Below are positions 1 to 8,734 of a stretch of 64,000 bases of DNA, piece by piece. The stretch comes from Psychrobacter glacincola (GTDB lineage: Bacteria > Pseudomonadota > Gammaproteobacteria > Pseudomonadales > Moraxellaceae). A program made the translations under genes and the position numbers. The notes beneath the pieces are model-generated. The model was not told where the DNA came from. It searched no databases and worked only from the letters and a program-made list of their open reading frames with translations. The stretch covers positions 62,001 to 126,000 of the forward strand of contig LIQB01000001.1 of NCBI GenBank assembly GCA_001411745.2, written 5' to 3'. The number at the start of each line of letters is the position of its first letter. Within the stretch, counting starts at the first letter, position 1.

Positions 1-288
1 CTCATCCACATCAGACTGCAAAAACAACGTATGGTTTGGGTCAAGGCTATCGATATACATAGACAAGATTTCGCTGCCCGTTTTGCTATCTAGCGGCTGA
101 TTCAAATAGTGGCTACGATCCAGCAATGCGGCTACTTGGCGAGTGGTGACTTTTTGTTCAGGGGTTTGTACAAAGCCTTCAGTATTGGTGTCGGCCATTG
201 CCGTCCCGTAGCTCTGGGTGAGAATAATACCGGCGATGCCCACTGACGCTGCACTGAGTAACCACTGTGCTGGTTGTTTTTTCATCAT
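1..288 (-). CDS. prc: Carboxy-terminal processing protease Prc (Tsp), N-terminal part, cut by the window edge
   Basis: The first 96 codons are present, reading leftwards from an ATG-ATG pair at 283-288. A short basic start (MMKK) and a hydrophobic stretch ending near an AMA site look like a signal peptide, so the product acts in the periplasm. The following segment (RQVAALLDRSHYLNQPLD, then a SLDPNHTLFL stretch) matches the N-terminal region of tail-specific proteases of the Prc/Tsp family. These cut proteins with non-polar C-termini and help control peptidoglycan hydrolases. The PDZ and Ser/Lys catalytic parts lie outside the window. The gene is divergent from nagZ. The family call is fairly firm although only the N-terminus is visible. 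Confidence 0.8.
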   Translation of the reverse strand, partial: MMKKQPAQWLLSAASVGIAGIILTQSYGTAMADTNTEGFVQTPEQKVTTRQVAALLDRSHYLNQPLDSKTGSEILSMYIDSLDPNHTLFLQSDVDE

Positions 289-839
289 ATATACCTAGTT
301 ATTTTACGTTAATAATATTATTTGTTTTATAAAAATCAAAAATGACTGAATCAGTCGCTGCCTATAAATGCTTTATCTTTAAATCATGAAATCTTTATCT
401 ACCATTATCAATCGAATATTTATTCAATGATACTTTCTAAAATCTAAAACGATACTTTCTAAAATGCTATTTTCTGAATAATTATGGTCACTAAATGCCA
501 TTACTATTTGCTAATATATTGTTAAAAATCACTCAATATTATCATGCACATAGATATCCAACTGTCTCAAACTGTATAAGCAATCTTACACGCTACGCCT
601 GCACATACCAAACTTTCTATGACATTTATTGTTCATCATTATTTGGGTCATTTATTGACGATTCAATGCCCACTCGCGAATTGATTTGAGTCTATTCATC
701 TGCCACATTGTGCTCATTTGCTAATAACTGTCATAATAAAGCAGTTTTGATAATAGTGGCACACTGCCAATTATCATCATTAATTTATTTGAAGCTGAAC
801 CGATCATATAACAATATATAACACCATAAGGATTACGCA
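289..839. other. Gene-free stretch between prc and nagZ
   Basis: This divergent intergenic region of about 550 bp must hold the promoters of prc and nagZ. A 15-bp direct repeat (GATACTTTCTAAAAT) occurs at 429-443 and 451-465. A 64-codon open frame at 495-689 has no ribosome binding site and no recognisable composition, so I do not call it a gene. nagZ has a good ribosome binding site (AAGGA) just before its ATG at 840. Confidence 0.5.
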
Positions 840-1925
840 ATGTACGGCGTTTTAATGATTGATATCGATAGTACCGCACTGACAGCAGAAGATGTCAGCT
901 TAATCAAACAGGCACAGGTGGGCGGGGTGATTCTATTTGCTCGAAACGTTGCAGATGCGGCACAAGTACGGGCGTTGTGTGACGACATACGTTATCACAA
1001 CCCAGACATATTAATCGGCGTCGACCAAGAAGGTGGACGAGTCGCACGCCTGCGCAATGGCTTTACCCCACTACCCGCCATGGGCAGGCTTGGGGAATTA
1101 TTTAATCAAGAGCCTAGCCATGCGCTAAGCTGTGCTTACGATTGTGGCTATCTAATGGCAACAGAAGTGTTGGCAGTGGGCATTGATCTCAGTTTTGCCC
1201 CAGTACTTGACAGAGATGGCATCAGCCAAGTCATCGGGGATCGTAGTTTTCATCAAGAGCCGCAAGCGATCATTGCGCTGGCGACTCAGTTTATGCGCGG
1301 TATGAAAGCCGCTGGCATGGCAACCACGGGTAAGCACTTCCCCGGTCATGGTGCGATTGCCCCTGACTCCCATGTGGCTGAGGCCATCGATACGCGTAGC
1401 CTAGATGAGATTATGCATAGCGATATGCAGCCTTTTGCCCAAACCCTACCATGGCTTGATGCCTTAATGCCTGCCCATGTTATTTTTTCGCAAGTCGATG
1501 ACAAGGCAGCAGGTTTTTCTAAAATTTGGCTCAAGGACATCATACGGGATCAGCTAAAGTTTGATGGGGTCTTATTCTCTGATGATCTATGTATGGCAGG
1601 TGCTCAAGCCGCGGGCGATGTCAGCGCACGTGTGAAAGCCGCGATTGAAGCGGGTTGTGATATTGCGCTGGTTTGTAATGATCGCGTCGCCGCCCATGAA
1701 GCCGCAGAGACCGCACAAGAGCTGCCTTATCCCAATCAAAACCGCATTAAAACAATGTGCGGACAGATACCAACATGGCAAGGTGATCTGGAATCAACTT
1801 GCCAACAATTCAACTATTGGCAACAGGCAAAGCAAAACGTGACTCAAACCTTTTTTAATCCTCAATCTGAGGCACAAGCGATTCGCAACGCTACTGAATT
1901 AAAAGATCCGACCGCTTATAAATAA
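840..1925 (+). CDS. nagZ: Beta-N-acetylhexosaminidase NagZ (GH3)
   Basis: NagZ is a cytoplasmic glycoside hydrolase of family 3. It removes GlcNAc from GlcNAc-anhydroMurNAc(-peptides) during peptidoglycan recycling and so produces the muropeptides that signal to AmpR-type regulators. The protein has 361 residues (E. coli 341). It shows the family landmarks GVDQEGGRVARL near residue 60, the KHFPGHG...DSH loop near residues 165-180 that carries the catalytic Asp/His dyad, and FSDDL near residue 248 containing the nucleophile aspartate. There is no signal peptide, as expected. The ATG is preceded by TAAGGATTACGCA, a good ribosome binding site. It stands alone, with a terminator at 1984-2018. Confidence 0.95.
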   Translation: MYGVLMIDIDSTALTAEDVSLIKQAQVGGVILFARNVADAAQVRALCDDIRYHNPDILIGVDQEGGRVARLRNGFTPLPAMGRLGELFNQEPSHALSCAYDCGYLMATEVLAVGIDLSFAPVLDRDGISQVIGDRSFHQEPQAIIALATQFMRGMKAAGMATTGKHFPGHGAIAPDSHVAEAIDTRSLDEIMHSDMQPFAQTLPWLDALMPAHVIFSQVDDKAAGFSKIWLKDIIRDQLKFDGVLFSDDLCMAGAQAAGDVSARVKAAIEAGCDIALVCNDRVAAHEAAETAQELPYPNQNRIKTMCGQIPTWQGDLESTCQQFNYWQQAKQNVTQTFFNPQSEAQAIRNATELKDPTAYK

Positions 1926-1928
1926 TCG

Positions 1929-1963
1929 CTTATCATTAGATACTTATCATTAGCCACTTATAA
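1929..1963. repeat. Short 14-bp tandem repeat just after nagZ
   Basis: Two near-identical 14-bp units (CTTATCATTAGATA at 1929-1942, CTTATCATTAGCCA at 1943-1956) and a half unit (CTTATAA) start four bases after the nagZ stop codon. Similar short arrays flank other genes in this window. Confidence 0.6.
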
Positions 1964-1983
1964 AAAATAGCCTTAACAAAATG

Positions 1984-2018
1984 AAAAACCGCACCTTTTA
2001 TAAGATGCGGTTTTTTTT
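1984..2018. terminator. Bidirectional rho-independent terminator between nagZ and the OmpA-type gene
   Basis: A 10-bp stem, AAAAACCGCA (1984-1993) with TGCGGTTTTT (2006-2015), has a T-run to 2018 on the plus strand and an A-run on the left, so it can serve both convergent genes. Confidence 0.85.
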
Positions 2019-2051
2019 GAATGAATAACCTCTCAATCAAGCTGTTGTACA

Positions 2052-3647
2052 TTAATTGGCAGGATCTACTGCCGTACCTTGAGTGGCATCATCACCATCA
2101 GGCAATAAATCATCGTTATTGCTATCTAGAGGGTTTAAGTCTGGGTCAAGCGCGTTATTACTAATAATCATACCATCGTTTGCACTGGCCATCTCGTCAT
2201 TAACTATAAATTCAATACGGCGATTACGGAAGCGACCTTGCTCCGTTGAGTTATCAGCGATAGGTTCTGATTCACCCATGCCTTTCGTCATCAGTTTACT
2301 GGCATCAACACCTTGAGATACTAAATACTCTTTCACTGCCTCAGCGCGATTACGAGACAATTCTACATTGTAAGAATCCGATGCCTGACTGTCAGTATGA
2401 CCGATAATCGTCAGCTTCATATTCGGTACTTCGTTGATAATCTTAGCAGCGCGGTCAAGCAGCTCTTTATTGACATCAGGAATGACCGCTTCATCCACTT
2501 CAAAGTTGATAACCTGAATACTCAATGCACGAGCCACATCACGTGGATCTGGGTTTTTACCAAGATTGGTCATAGCAACATCCGCAGCTGCCAAACTATT
2601 ATCAATCTCACCCTGCAAATCTAATGGCCCTTCGGCTTGTATGGTCATCGCAGGAACAGCCGCTTGTAAGTCAGCCACTAGCTTATCTAATGCCGCTGCA
2701 TCAGGCGCATTGACAGTGATCACATCGCCTTTGATGATCATGCTCGCATTTGGTACATTTTTGACGATAGGTAAGATAGTAGCTAGCTGAGCCGCCGCTG
2801 GCATATCTACTGCAAAATTATCATCGACATCAGCACGGCATTTATTGGCTTCTTCACCAAATGCACTGGTTAACGCATTCATTACATTGGTCTGCAAGGT
2901 CTCGTCGCCCACATTCATACGGCAAGCATACAGTTCACTATTTTCACCAGTCGCAATGCGCAATGATGCAGGCTCGATATCACCTGCCACTGCCAACTGA
3001 CCCTCTCCCTGCGCTGCTTGTTGGGCAGTAGCCACCGGTGTAGCGACAGGCTCAGGATTCTCTTGGCAACCACGAAGTAAAGCCCAAGCCAATGCGCCTA
3101 AAATAATCAAACCAATAATGGGGAGCAATGCTTTCATAAAGCTGCCTTGCTGCTCTTCTTCGCGTTGCAATGGAGCGGTGCTCACCGTATCAGAGATACG
3201 CGCGCCAGCAGCAGGCGTCGCTGCCAACATACCGACTGGCAGAACGGCGCTTGCCCAGGCAGGAATATAACGCTGGTAACTGTCGAGATTATCATTTAAG
3301 AACTGCGGCACTGGTGTGGTACCTGCCAAGCTTTTGATTTCGTGAAAAGCCAGTGGCGCTGCCATCGCTATCAGTCCGCGCGAAGACGTCGCATCAACAT
3401 TATGCTTGCCTGCCAGCTCACGAGCGATTTGATCACGTTGCGAATCATCGCTCCATACACGGTCATAAAACCCTTGGTCGTCACGAGTGATATTTTCATT
3501 TGCAAAACGATTATAAGTATCGTTATCCGCTAAGCGAGCCGCAAAAATAGCGTAGAACTGTTCAAGCAGCCCCTTTTTAGCGGGACTATGATCATCTTCC
3601 AGCACGGCTGGGCTGACTGTGCGCGTCAAATGACTGATAATATCCAT
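2052..3647 (-). CDS. OmpA-family envelope protein with N-terminal helical domain and one membrane segment
   Basis: The protein has 531 residues. Residues 1-135 form a helical domain I do not recognise. Residues about 171-192 form a single transmembrane helix (ALLPIIGLIILGALAWALL). Residues about 230-345 form a soluble mixed domain with two cysteines. Residues about 375-483 are a clear OmpA C-terminal domain (GHTD at 416-419, then the SRNRAEAV and RFRNRRIEF motifs) of the type that binds peptidoglycan. The tail is rich in Asp and Asn. The likely arrangement is a cytoplasmic N-terminus, an inner-membrane anchor and a periplasmic OmpA domain. There is no cleavable signal peptide, so it is not a beta-barrel OmpA. 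The neighbour at 4112-5740 is a paralogue without the OmpA domain. The exact function is unknown. Confidence 0.85.
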   Translation of the reverse strand: MDIISHLTRTVSPAVLEDDHSPAKKGLLEQFYAIFAARLADNDTYNRFANENITRDDQGFYDRVWSDDSQRDQIARELAGKHNVDATSSRGLIAMAAPLAFHEIKSLAGTTPVPQFLNDNLDSYQRYIPAWASAVLPVGMLAATPAAGARISDTVSTAPLQREEEQQGSFMKALLPIIGLIILGALAWALLRGCQENPEPVATPVATAQQAAQGEGQLAVAGDIEPASLRIATGENSELYACRMNVGDETLQTNVMNALTSAFGEEANKCRADVDDNFAVDMPAAAQLATILPIVKNVPNASMIIKGDVITVNAPDAAALDKLVADLQAAVPAMTIQAEGPLDLQGEIDNSLAAADVAMTNLGKNPDPRDVARALSIQVINFEVDEAVIPDVNKELLDRAAKIINEVPNMKLTIIGHTDSQASDSYNVELSRNRAEAVKEYLVSQGVDASKLMTKGMGESEPIADNSTEQGRFRNRRIEFIVNDEMASANDGMIISNNALDPDLNPLDSNNDDLLPDGDDATQGTAVDPAN

Positions 3648-4111
3648 AATACAATTCTCCTATTAATGCCTATATTAGTATCGATTTATATAATTAAAAT
3701 ATTCAAAAAACGCCAGATAAAATAATGATTTGAAATAAGAACCATGACAGCTAAAACCATCTTGACCCTGTTCAATTTTCATCATTATAAAAGTATTAAG
3801 TCAGTGTTAACAATCAACAGGTTGTTGTACAAATGATACGTTAGGTAATATTTCAAGTGTCACACGTAACCAAAAACATGGCAAATAACCAATCATTAAC
3901 CCAGTGAGAAGCCATAAAAGAATCAGTAAAACTTATGTATAAATCGAGAAAATATATCCTTTTTTCAGATACTTTATGGTTTTTTAGATACTTCCAACTG
4001 GGTATCAACAGAAAAAATGGCGGTATAAGCAACTTATACCGCCATCCTTACTTGATAACTTGTTTCAATGGATAAATGATTAAACAATCTTTAAACACCT
4101 CTATTATCCAA
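3648..4111. other. Gene-free stretch between the two paralogous envelope genes
   Basis: It is AT-rich and holds the promoter region of the OmpA-type gene on the right-to-left strand and the terminator of its upstream paralogue (4011-4045). A near-identical T-rich 14-15-mer (TTTTTCAGATACTT and TTTTTTAGATACTT) occurs at about 3961 and 3980. I see no gene. Confidence 0.5.
4011..4045 (-). terminator. Rho-independent terminator of the OmpA-less paralogue
   Basis: A perfect 13-bp stem, ATGGCGGTATAAG (4017-4029) with CTTATACCGCCAT (4033-4045), has a 3-base loop. It is followed on the minus strand by TTTTTC. It lies 67 bp past the stop codon of the gene at 4112-5740. Confidence 0.9.
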
Positions 4112-5740
4112 TCATTTATTCCTTACTTGTGCAGGTTCAGCGATGATGAGTGTGCTTGCCATATCATCTACCTCCGATTCTGAAATAGAACCTGACGGTC
4201 TGTTATTCATCGGTGTATTGTTAGGGATATTGTTAGGAATGTTACTGGGAGTATTGTTGGTATTGTTACTATAATTGTTGGGTACAGGATTAGGTACGAT
4301 ACGATCGCCTGTATCATCATCTGCTGCTTGGAACTCTTTAGACCCACTGTTGTTATAGTCATTAGCATACTGATTGTTGGCAGCTCCCTCATTCTCAAAC
4401 TGATTATTCGTATTATTCATTGCATTGGCATCGTTATTTTCAGGCAATGGTAATGGTGCAGTACTATCGATGACCATGGCAGGTATCAAAGTACGCATAT
4501 CCGTAACCAGTCGTTGCAAGAGCATACTGTCTGGCGCTTCTAACATAAGGCGATCATTCTGCAAATGTAGGCGTGCAAATGGCGTAGACCTAATCATCGT
4601 CAAGACATTGGGCAGTACTTCCTCAGGTAAATTGGCAATACTACTGGCAACTCCAGCCTGTACTGTTAATTCGCAAATACTCGCTTGCTCACCAAAGCTG
4701 GTATTGAGCGCTTGTTGCAAGGTGCTTTGTAGCGCTGCATCGCCAATGGTAGCGCTACAGGCATACAGATTACCGCTGTTATCTACGCCAACGATGAGCT
4801 CAATGGGAGTCATTACCTGCGCTACTGGTGCAGGCGTTGGTGCTACCACAACAGGCACTGTCGCAGCGGCTTCTACAGGCGGCGCGTTGTTCGGTCTAAT
4901 TAATATTGCCCAAGCAGCAAGCCCTATCGCGGCAATGGCTACTATTAATAAACCCACCCGTACCAGTAAATCATTACGTTGATTGCGAGTACGCACTTTT
5001 TCTTGCTTCATGCTGCTATTTTCTGCCAAATGATGCGTGGAGGGATTGGCATGAATGGCGCCAGTATGAGCGATAAAATGACCATCGGTATCACCTATCC
5101 TCATACTTTCTACATCAGTATTTCCAATATCTTTTTTATCTGCTGTATCAGCATTTTGTCTATAAGCGGCTGTCGCTGCGGCGATCGTACTGGTATCTAT
5201 ATGAGAATTTTTCCGTCCATCCAAGGAGGTGTCACGCACTGGTACGCTATCAATATCTGCGGCGATGTGTGGGTGTGCTTCTGATGCGCTATTGACGTTT
5301 TGAGGAGCAGTAATAATAGGTGCTGACCACATCGGTAAATACTGACGCAGTGCCGCCTGCTCTCCCTGCAAAAACGCTGGCAAAAACTGTCCGTTTGCCA
5401 ATACTGTCAGCTCACGATAAGCCAGTGGCGCAGCATTGATGAGCAGCTGTAACGTAGCAGACTCATCAATATGATGGGTAGCAGACAGCTCTCGGATCAT
5501 AAGCTGTTGTACGCTTTTGTCTTGCCACAATTGTTCGAACAGTGAACTTTCTGTGGCCCTATCAACCATCATTTGCTCGGCGCGGATAAATTGTGAATAC
5601 ACTTGCGGCAAGGCGAGACGTGATGCCAAGATGGCATAAAACTGCTCCAATAAGCTGATGTAAGCCACACTATCATGACTATTGCGCTCACCTATGACAG
5701 CTGACGTTACGGTCTTTTCTAATTGGTCGATAATACTCAT
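4112..5740 (-). CDS. Membrane-anchored paralogue of the OmpA-family neighbour, lacking the OmpA domain
   Basis: The protein has 542 residues. Residues 1-140 resemble the N-terminal domain of the neighbouring OmpA-type protein (shared patterns LLEQFYAI.A.RLA, AAPLA.RE/HE, Y.P.W). A longer polar linker (150-255) leads to one transmembrane helix (about 258-281). Residues about 313-425 match the neighbour's middle domain (LYAC...IGDAALQ, then SFGEQAS.C). Where the neighbour has its OmpA domain, this protein has an Asn-rich repetitive tail (about 435-515) with NNTPSNIPNNIPNN-type repeats. It has its own terminator and sits upstream in the same direction with a gap of about 460 bp, so it is probably a separate unit. 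The function is unknown. It probably arose by gene duplication followed by loss or replacement of the 3' domain. Confidence 0.8.
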   Translation of the reverse strand: MSIIDQLEKTVTSAVIGERNSHDSVAYISLLEQFYAILASRLALPQVYSQFIRAEQMMVDRATESSLFEQLWQDKSVQQLMIRELSATHHIDESATLQLLINAAPLAYRELTVLANGQFLPAFLQGEQAALRQYLPMWSAPIITAPQNVNSASEAHPHIAADIDSVPVRDTSLDGRKNSHIDTSTIAAATAAYRQNADTADKKDIGNTDVESMRIGDTDGHFIAHTGAIHANPSTHHLAENSSMKQEKVRTRNQRNDLLVRVGLLIVAIAAIGLAAWAILIRPNNAPPVEAAATVPVVVAPTPAPVAQVMTPIELIVGVDNSGNLYACSATIGDAALQSTLQQALNTSFGEQASICELTVQAGVASSIANLPEEVLPNVLTMIRSTPFARLHLQNDRLMLEAPDSMLLQRLVTDMRTLIPAMVIDSTAPLPLPENNDANAMNNTNNQFENEGAANNQYANDYNNSGSKEFQAADDDTGDRIVPNPVPNNYSNNTNNTPSNIPNNIPNNTPMNNRPSGSISESEVDDMASTLIIAEPAQVRNK

Positions 5741-6114
5741 AAATTACTGCCTCTTTCGGCCTTTATTTTAAATTTACCAACGCATGAAACGTTTATTTTA
5801 CTTGTCGTTAGCATCTGTATGCTTGGATACCGCTCTCATTTAACCCACCATTACCGTCAAGATACGAAGCATTACTCAATTTGCCTGACAGCCTGCTATA
5901 TTATTCACTATAAAAGCATATAAATGCACTATTTTGTCACATAATAAGTTTTTGCATTGTCATAACTACTGTTAGTATTACTTTATTATAAATAGCTCAT
6001 GCTTAATAATTGCTTGTCAGTCCTATTTAGTTTGCACTCAGCCATAATGCGTAGGCTTTGAACATTGTTATTCATCACCTTGTCACATATCAGGCGCAGC
6101 CTAAGGATTTTCCT
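5741..6114. other. Divergent gene-free stretch upstream of the rhomboid gene
   Basis: It is AT-rich, with no ORF of coding character and no terminator. It should contain the promoters of the two divergent flanking genes. I can single out no specific site. Confidence 0.4.
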
Positions 6115-6723
6115 TTGTTCAATCATACGACCCTTATTATTATTATCACGGTTATTGTCAGCTTAGTGGCATGGCAAAACAAAACAGTATTTAATCGGCT
6201 TATTTTTTATCCGCCAGCGGTAAATAATGGGCAGTGGGACCGTTTTGTCACGCATGGCTTTATTCATGCCGATAGCATGCACCTGCTCTTTAATATGTTT
6301 ACTTTATACTTTTTTGGTCGTGCTATTGAAGGACTGTATCAGCCGTTCTTATTTGGTTATGGTTTTGTGGTCTTTTACGTATTGGCCATTATCATTGCGA
6401 TGATTCCAAGCTACCTCAAGAATAAAAATAATGCGAGCTATCTAAGCCTTGGCGCATCAGGCGGTGTATCAGCCGTATTGTTTGCTTTTATTTTGCTGGC
6501 ACCGTGGGAGAAAATCTACCTATTCGCGATTGTTCCTATACCTGCGATCCTATTCGCCGTCGCTTATATCGCTTATAGTATCTATGCAGACAAACGGGGC
6601 GGCTCTAATATAAATCATATGGCGCATATGTGGGGCGGCGCGTTTGGGGTTATTGCCACGATTATTTTAGAACCGCAAGTCCTACCGCATTTTATCAATG
6701 CGCTATTATCACCTGGGCTCTAA
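6115..6723 (+). CDS. Rhomboid family intramembrane serine protease
   Basis: A polytopic membrane protease of the rhomboid (S54) family. It carries HLLFNM in an early helix, the catalytic serine in GASGG (residue 115 of the 202-residue form) and the catalytic histidine in HMAHMWGG (about residue 171), giving a Ser-His dyad inside the membrane. Hydrophobic segments are spaced as expected for a six-helix rhomboid core. The open frame extends back to a TTG at 6058. I prefer the TTG at 6115 because AAGGA (6103-6107) lies seven bases before it, and the protein then begins MFNHTTLIII, directly before the first helix. No ATG is available. The substrate is unknown. It stands alone between divergent and unrelated genes, and a 13-bp repeat array follows the stop codon. 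Confidence 0.88.
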   Translation: MFNHTTLIIIITVIVSLVAWQNKTVFNRLIFYPPAVNNGQWDRFVTHGFIHADSMHLLFNMFTLYFFGRAIEGLYQPFLFGYGFVVFYVLAIIIAMIPSYLKNKNNASYLSLGASGGVSAVLFAFILLAPWEKIYLFAIVPIPAILFAVAYIAYSIYADKRGGSNINHMAHMWGGAFGVIATIILEPQVLPHFINALLSPGL

Positions 6724-6811
6724 GTTTAGTAATAAAGCTTAGTAATAAAATTCAGTAATGAAGCTCAGTGGTAAAAATTGAAATAAAACTCAGTGATAAA
6801 AAGTGAAATGA
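6723..6811. repeat. Degenerate 12-13-bp tandem array after the rhomboid gene
   Basis: Seven consecutive degenerate units begin at the last base of the rhomboid stop codon: AGTTTAGTAATAA, AGCTTAGTAATAA, AATTCAGTAATGA, AGCTCAGTGGTAA, AAATTGAAATAA, AACTCAGTGATAA, AAAGTGAAATGA. They carry mutations between units, so the array is old or diverging. It has no coding frame and no hairpin. Confidence 0.75.
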
Positions 6812-6918
6812 GCACTTGGTTTATGATGGCAGTTTAAGTAATTAAGCGATGATTAACGTCGCGTTATGTTTTGCACAAACTTATACTTAACAAACTATTT
6901 AAGAATTTGATAATTATT

Positions 6919-7884
6919 ATGATGATAGATGTTATCGGTGATATTCACGGCTACGCAGACAAATTAATTGGCTTATTAGAGCAGCTAGGTTACGTTCATA
7001 ATGGCACGTACTTTGTACCGCCAGCAGGGCATCGGGCGTTATTTATCGGTGACTTGATTGACCGAGGACCACAGCAATTGGCTACCTTAGAGATTGTTTT
7101 TGCCATGTTAGATGCTAACGTGGCAGATGCGATAATGGGTAATCATGAATATAATGCCCTCGCCTTTGCCACATTTGACCCTGATAACTCCAGCCAATAT
7201 CTGCGCTCGCACAATGACATACATACACGCCAACATGCCGCATTTTTAGCCGAAATAGCTTTTGGCTCAGAGCGTCATCAATATTGGCTTAATCGGTTAT
7301 ATGAGCTGCCTTTATGGATTGAAACAGACGACGCTTGTTTTGTTCATGCCTGCTGGGATGTCGATAGTATGGCGGTATTGCAGCCGCTATTGACTGACGA
7401 TAACTGTTTAACGCCGCACGGGCTAGTCGCCACTGCCAAAGAAAACACGGCGCCATTTGACGCGCTAGAGCGGGTGTTAAAAGGTGTAGAAACAGCATTA
7501 CCCGACGGCATAGTCATGGTCGATAAAGAAGGCACTGAGCGCAAGCGCGTTCGAGTATGCTGGTGGCTTGACGGGCTGAATAAACGCCTTCTTTATGAGG
7601 TGGCGCGTGCGCCTGCATCAGCATTGGCGCAGATTCCAACAGAGGCGTTGGCTGAAAATATTGATTTCGCTCTGAAAACGAATAAAGCGGTATTTGTCGG
7701 TCATTATTGGCTAACTGGCACGCCTGAGCCACTGAGTTCACAAGTTGCCTGTACTGATTATTCAGCGGCGGTAGACAGCGGATATCTGACTTGTTATCAG
7801 CTCGATACTGAGCAACCATTGCCACTAAAAGCCAGTAACTTTGTCCAATATTGCCATAATAAAACGGTAAACCCCCATCCATAA
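6919..7884 (+). CDS. Metallophosphoesterase (calcineurin-like, PrpE/ApaH-type fold)
   Basis: It shows the canonical calcineurin-like phosphoesterase blocks in order: GDIHG near the N-terminus, GDLIDRG, GNHE, then HACWD and a late GHYW block. These residues bind two metal ions. The protein has 321 residues from the ATG at 6919. An upstream TTG at 6871 would add an unconserved 16 residues without a good ribosome binding site. Relatives include diadenosine tetraphosphatases and protein phosphatases. I cannot tell the substrate from sequence. It precedes purE in the same direction with a gap of about 100 bp and no visible terminator, so some read-through is possible. Confidence 0.85.
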   Translation: MMIDVIGDIHGYADKLIGLLEQLGYVHNGTYFVPPAGHRALFIGDLIDRGPQQLATLEIVFAMLDANVADAIMGNHEYNALAFATFDPDNSSQYLRSHNDIHTRQHAAFLAEIAFGSERHQYWLNRLYELPLWIETDDACFVHACWDVDSMAVLQPLLTDDNCLTPHGLVATAKENTAPFDALERVLKGVETALPDGIVMVDKEGTERKRVRVCWWLDGLNKRLLYEVARAPASALAQIPTEALAENIDFALKTNKAVFVGHYWLTGTPEPLSSQVACTDYSAAVDSGYLTCYQLDTEQPLPLKASNFVQYCHNKTVNPHP

Positions 7885-7983
7885 AATTGGTGCTATTGCC
7901 CCCGCTTTCTTATTAAAAATCAAACTTGGCTTTACGAGAGCAACAAAACTTTTGTATGATGGTCTTTTTGAGGATATCAAAGC

Positions 7984-8544
7984 ATGAGCACCACAACAGC
8001 TACTGTTAACACGATGGATCAAAACAGCCCTATCGCCTCCCCTGCTGGTCAACCGAAAGTTGGCATTATTATGGGATCACAATCTGATTGGGCAACCATG
8101 AGTGCGGCAGCGCAATTGCTCGCAGACTTTGATATCGCTTTTGATTGTGAAGTGGTTTCAGCACACCGTACCCCTGATAGATTGTTTGACTATGCAAAAA
8201 GCGCAAAAGATAACGGTCTACAAGTTATCATCGCTGGCGCTGGCGGTGCTGCTCATCTGCCTGGCATGTGTGCCAGTCAAACGCCGTTACCTGTGCTTGG
8301 TGTTCCTGTAAAGTCTTCTATGCTTAGCGGTTGGGATAGCCTCTTGTCTATCGTACAGATGCCTAAAGGCGTCGCAGTTGGCACATTAGCGATTGGCTCA
8401 GCAGGCGCTTACAATGCTGCTCTGCTTGCGATTCAAGTGTTAGCGCTGCATGATGAGACCATTGCGGCTAAGCTGGACAATCTGCGCCAACTGCAAACTG
8501 ATACCATCCTTGCCAGCCCAACGCCAGGCATTATCCATAGCTAA
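7984..8544 (+). CDS. purE: N5-carboxyaminoimidazole ribonucleotide mutase PurE
   Basis: The class I PurE mutase converts N5-CAIR to CAIR in de novo purine synthesis and works directly after PurK. The 186 residues include an N-terminal extension of about 20 polar residues before the core ([11 protein letters not shown]), the SAHRTP motif with its essential His, and the [11 protein letters not shown] phosphate-binding loop. The ATG is preceded by TGAGGATATCAAAGC. purK follows in the same direction but behind a terminator-like hairpin (8638-8662), so the two are linked but possibly not strictly co-transcribed. Confidence 0.96.
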   Translation: MSTTTATVNTMDQNSPIASPAGQPKVGIIMGSQSDWATMSAAAQLLADFDIAFDCEVVSAHRTPDRLFDYAKSAKDNGLQVIIAGAGGAAHLPGMCASQTPLPVLGVPVKSSMLSGWDSLLSIVQMPKGVAVGTLAIGSAGAYNAALLAIQVLALHDETIAAKLDNLRQLQTDTILASPTPGIIHS

Positions 8545-8637
8545 TTACCTGTCTTTGATAACGGTTCTTGAATCCCATTATTGAGATATAGCCGCTATTT
8601 ACTTGATATTTATTTTTAGATGGGTTTTACTTAATAC

Positions 8638-8662
8638 AAGGTGCATGTAATGCACCTTTTCC
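8638..8662 (+). terminator. Terminator between purE and purK
   Basis: The stem AAGGTGCAT (8638-8646) with ATGCACCTT (8650-8658) has a 3-base loop, followed by TT then CC. The T-run is short, so attenuation rather than complete termination is possible before purK. Confidence 0.65.
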
Positions 8663-8734
8663 TATTTTAATAGATGACTTTTTACCTTTTATTACACCCA
8701 AAATATTATTCATTTTTAACTCAAAGAGCCTGCC

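Noticed and set aside
495..689. 64-codon ORF upstream of nagZ
   Set aside because: No ribosome binding site, odd composition (many Tyr, Cys and His), and it lies in an AT-rich divergent promoter region.
4425..4982. 185-codon plus-strand ORF inside the OmpA-less paralogue
   Set aside because: It is the reverse-strand reading of a clear minus-strand gene with domain structure, so a shadow.
7514..7882. 122-codon minus-strand ORF inside the metallophosphoesterase gene
   Set aside because: Opposite-strand shadow of a gene with complete metallophosphoesterase motifs.
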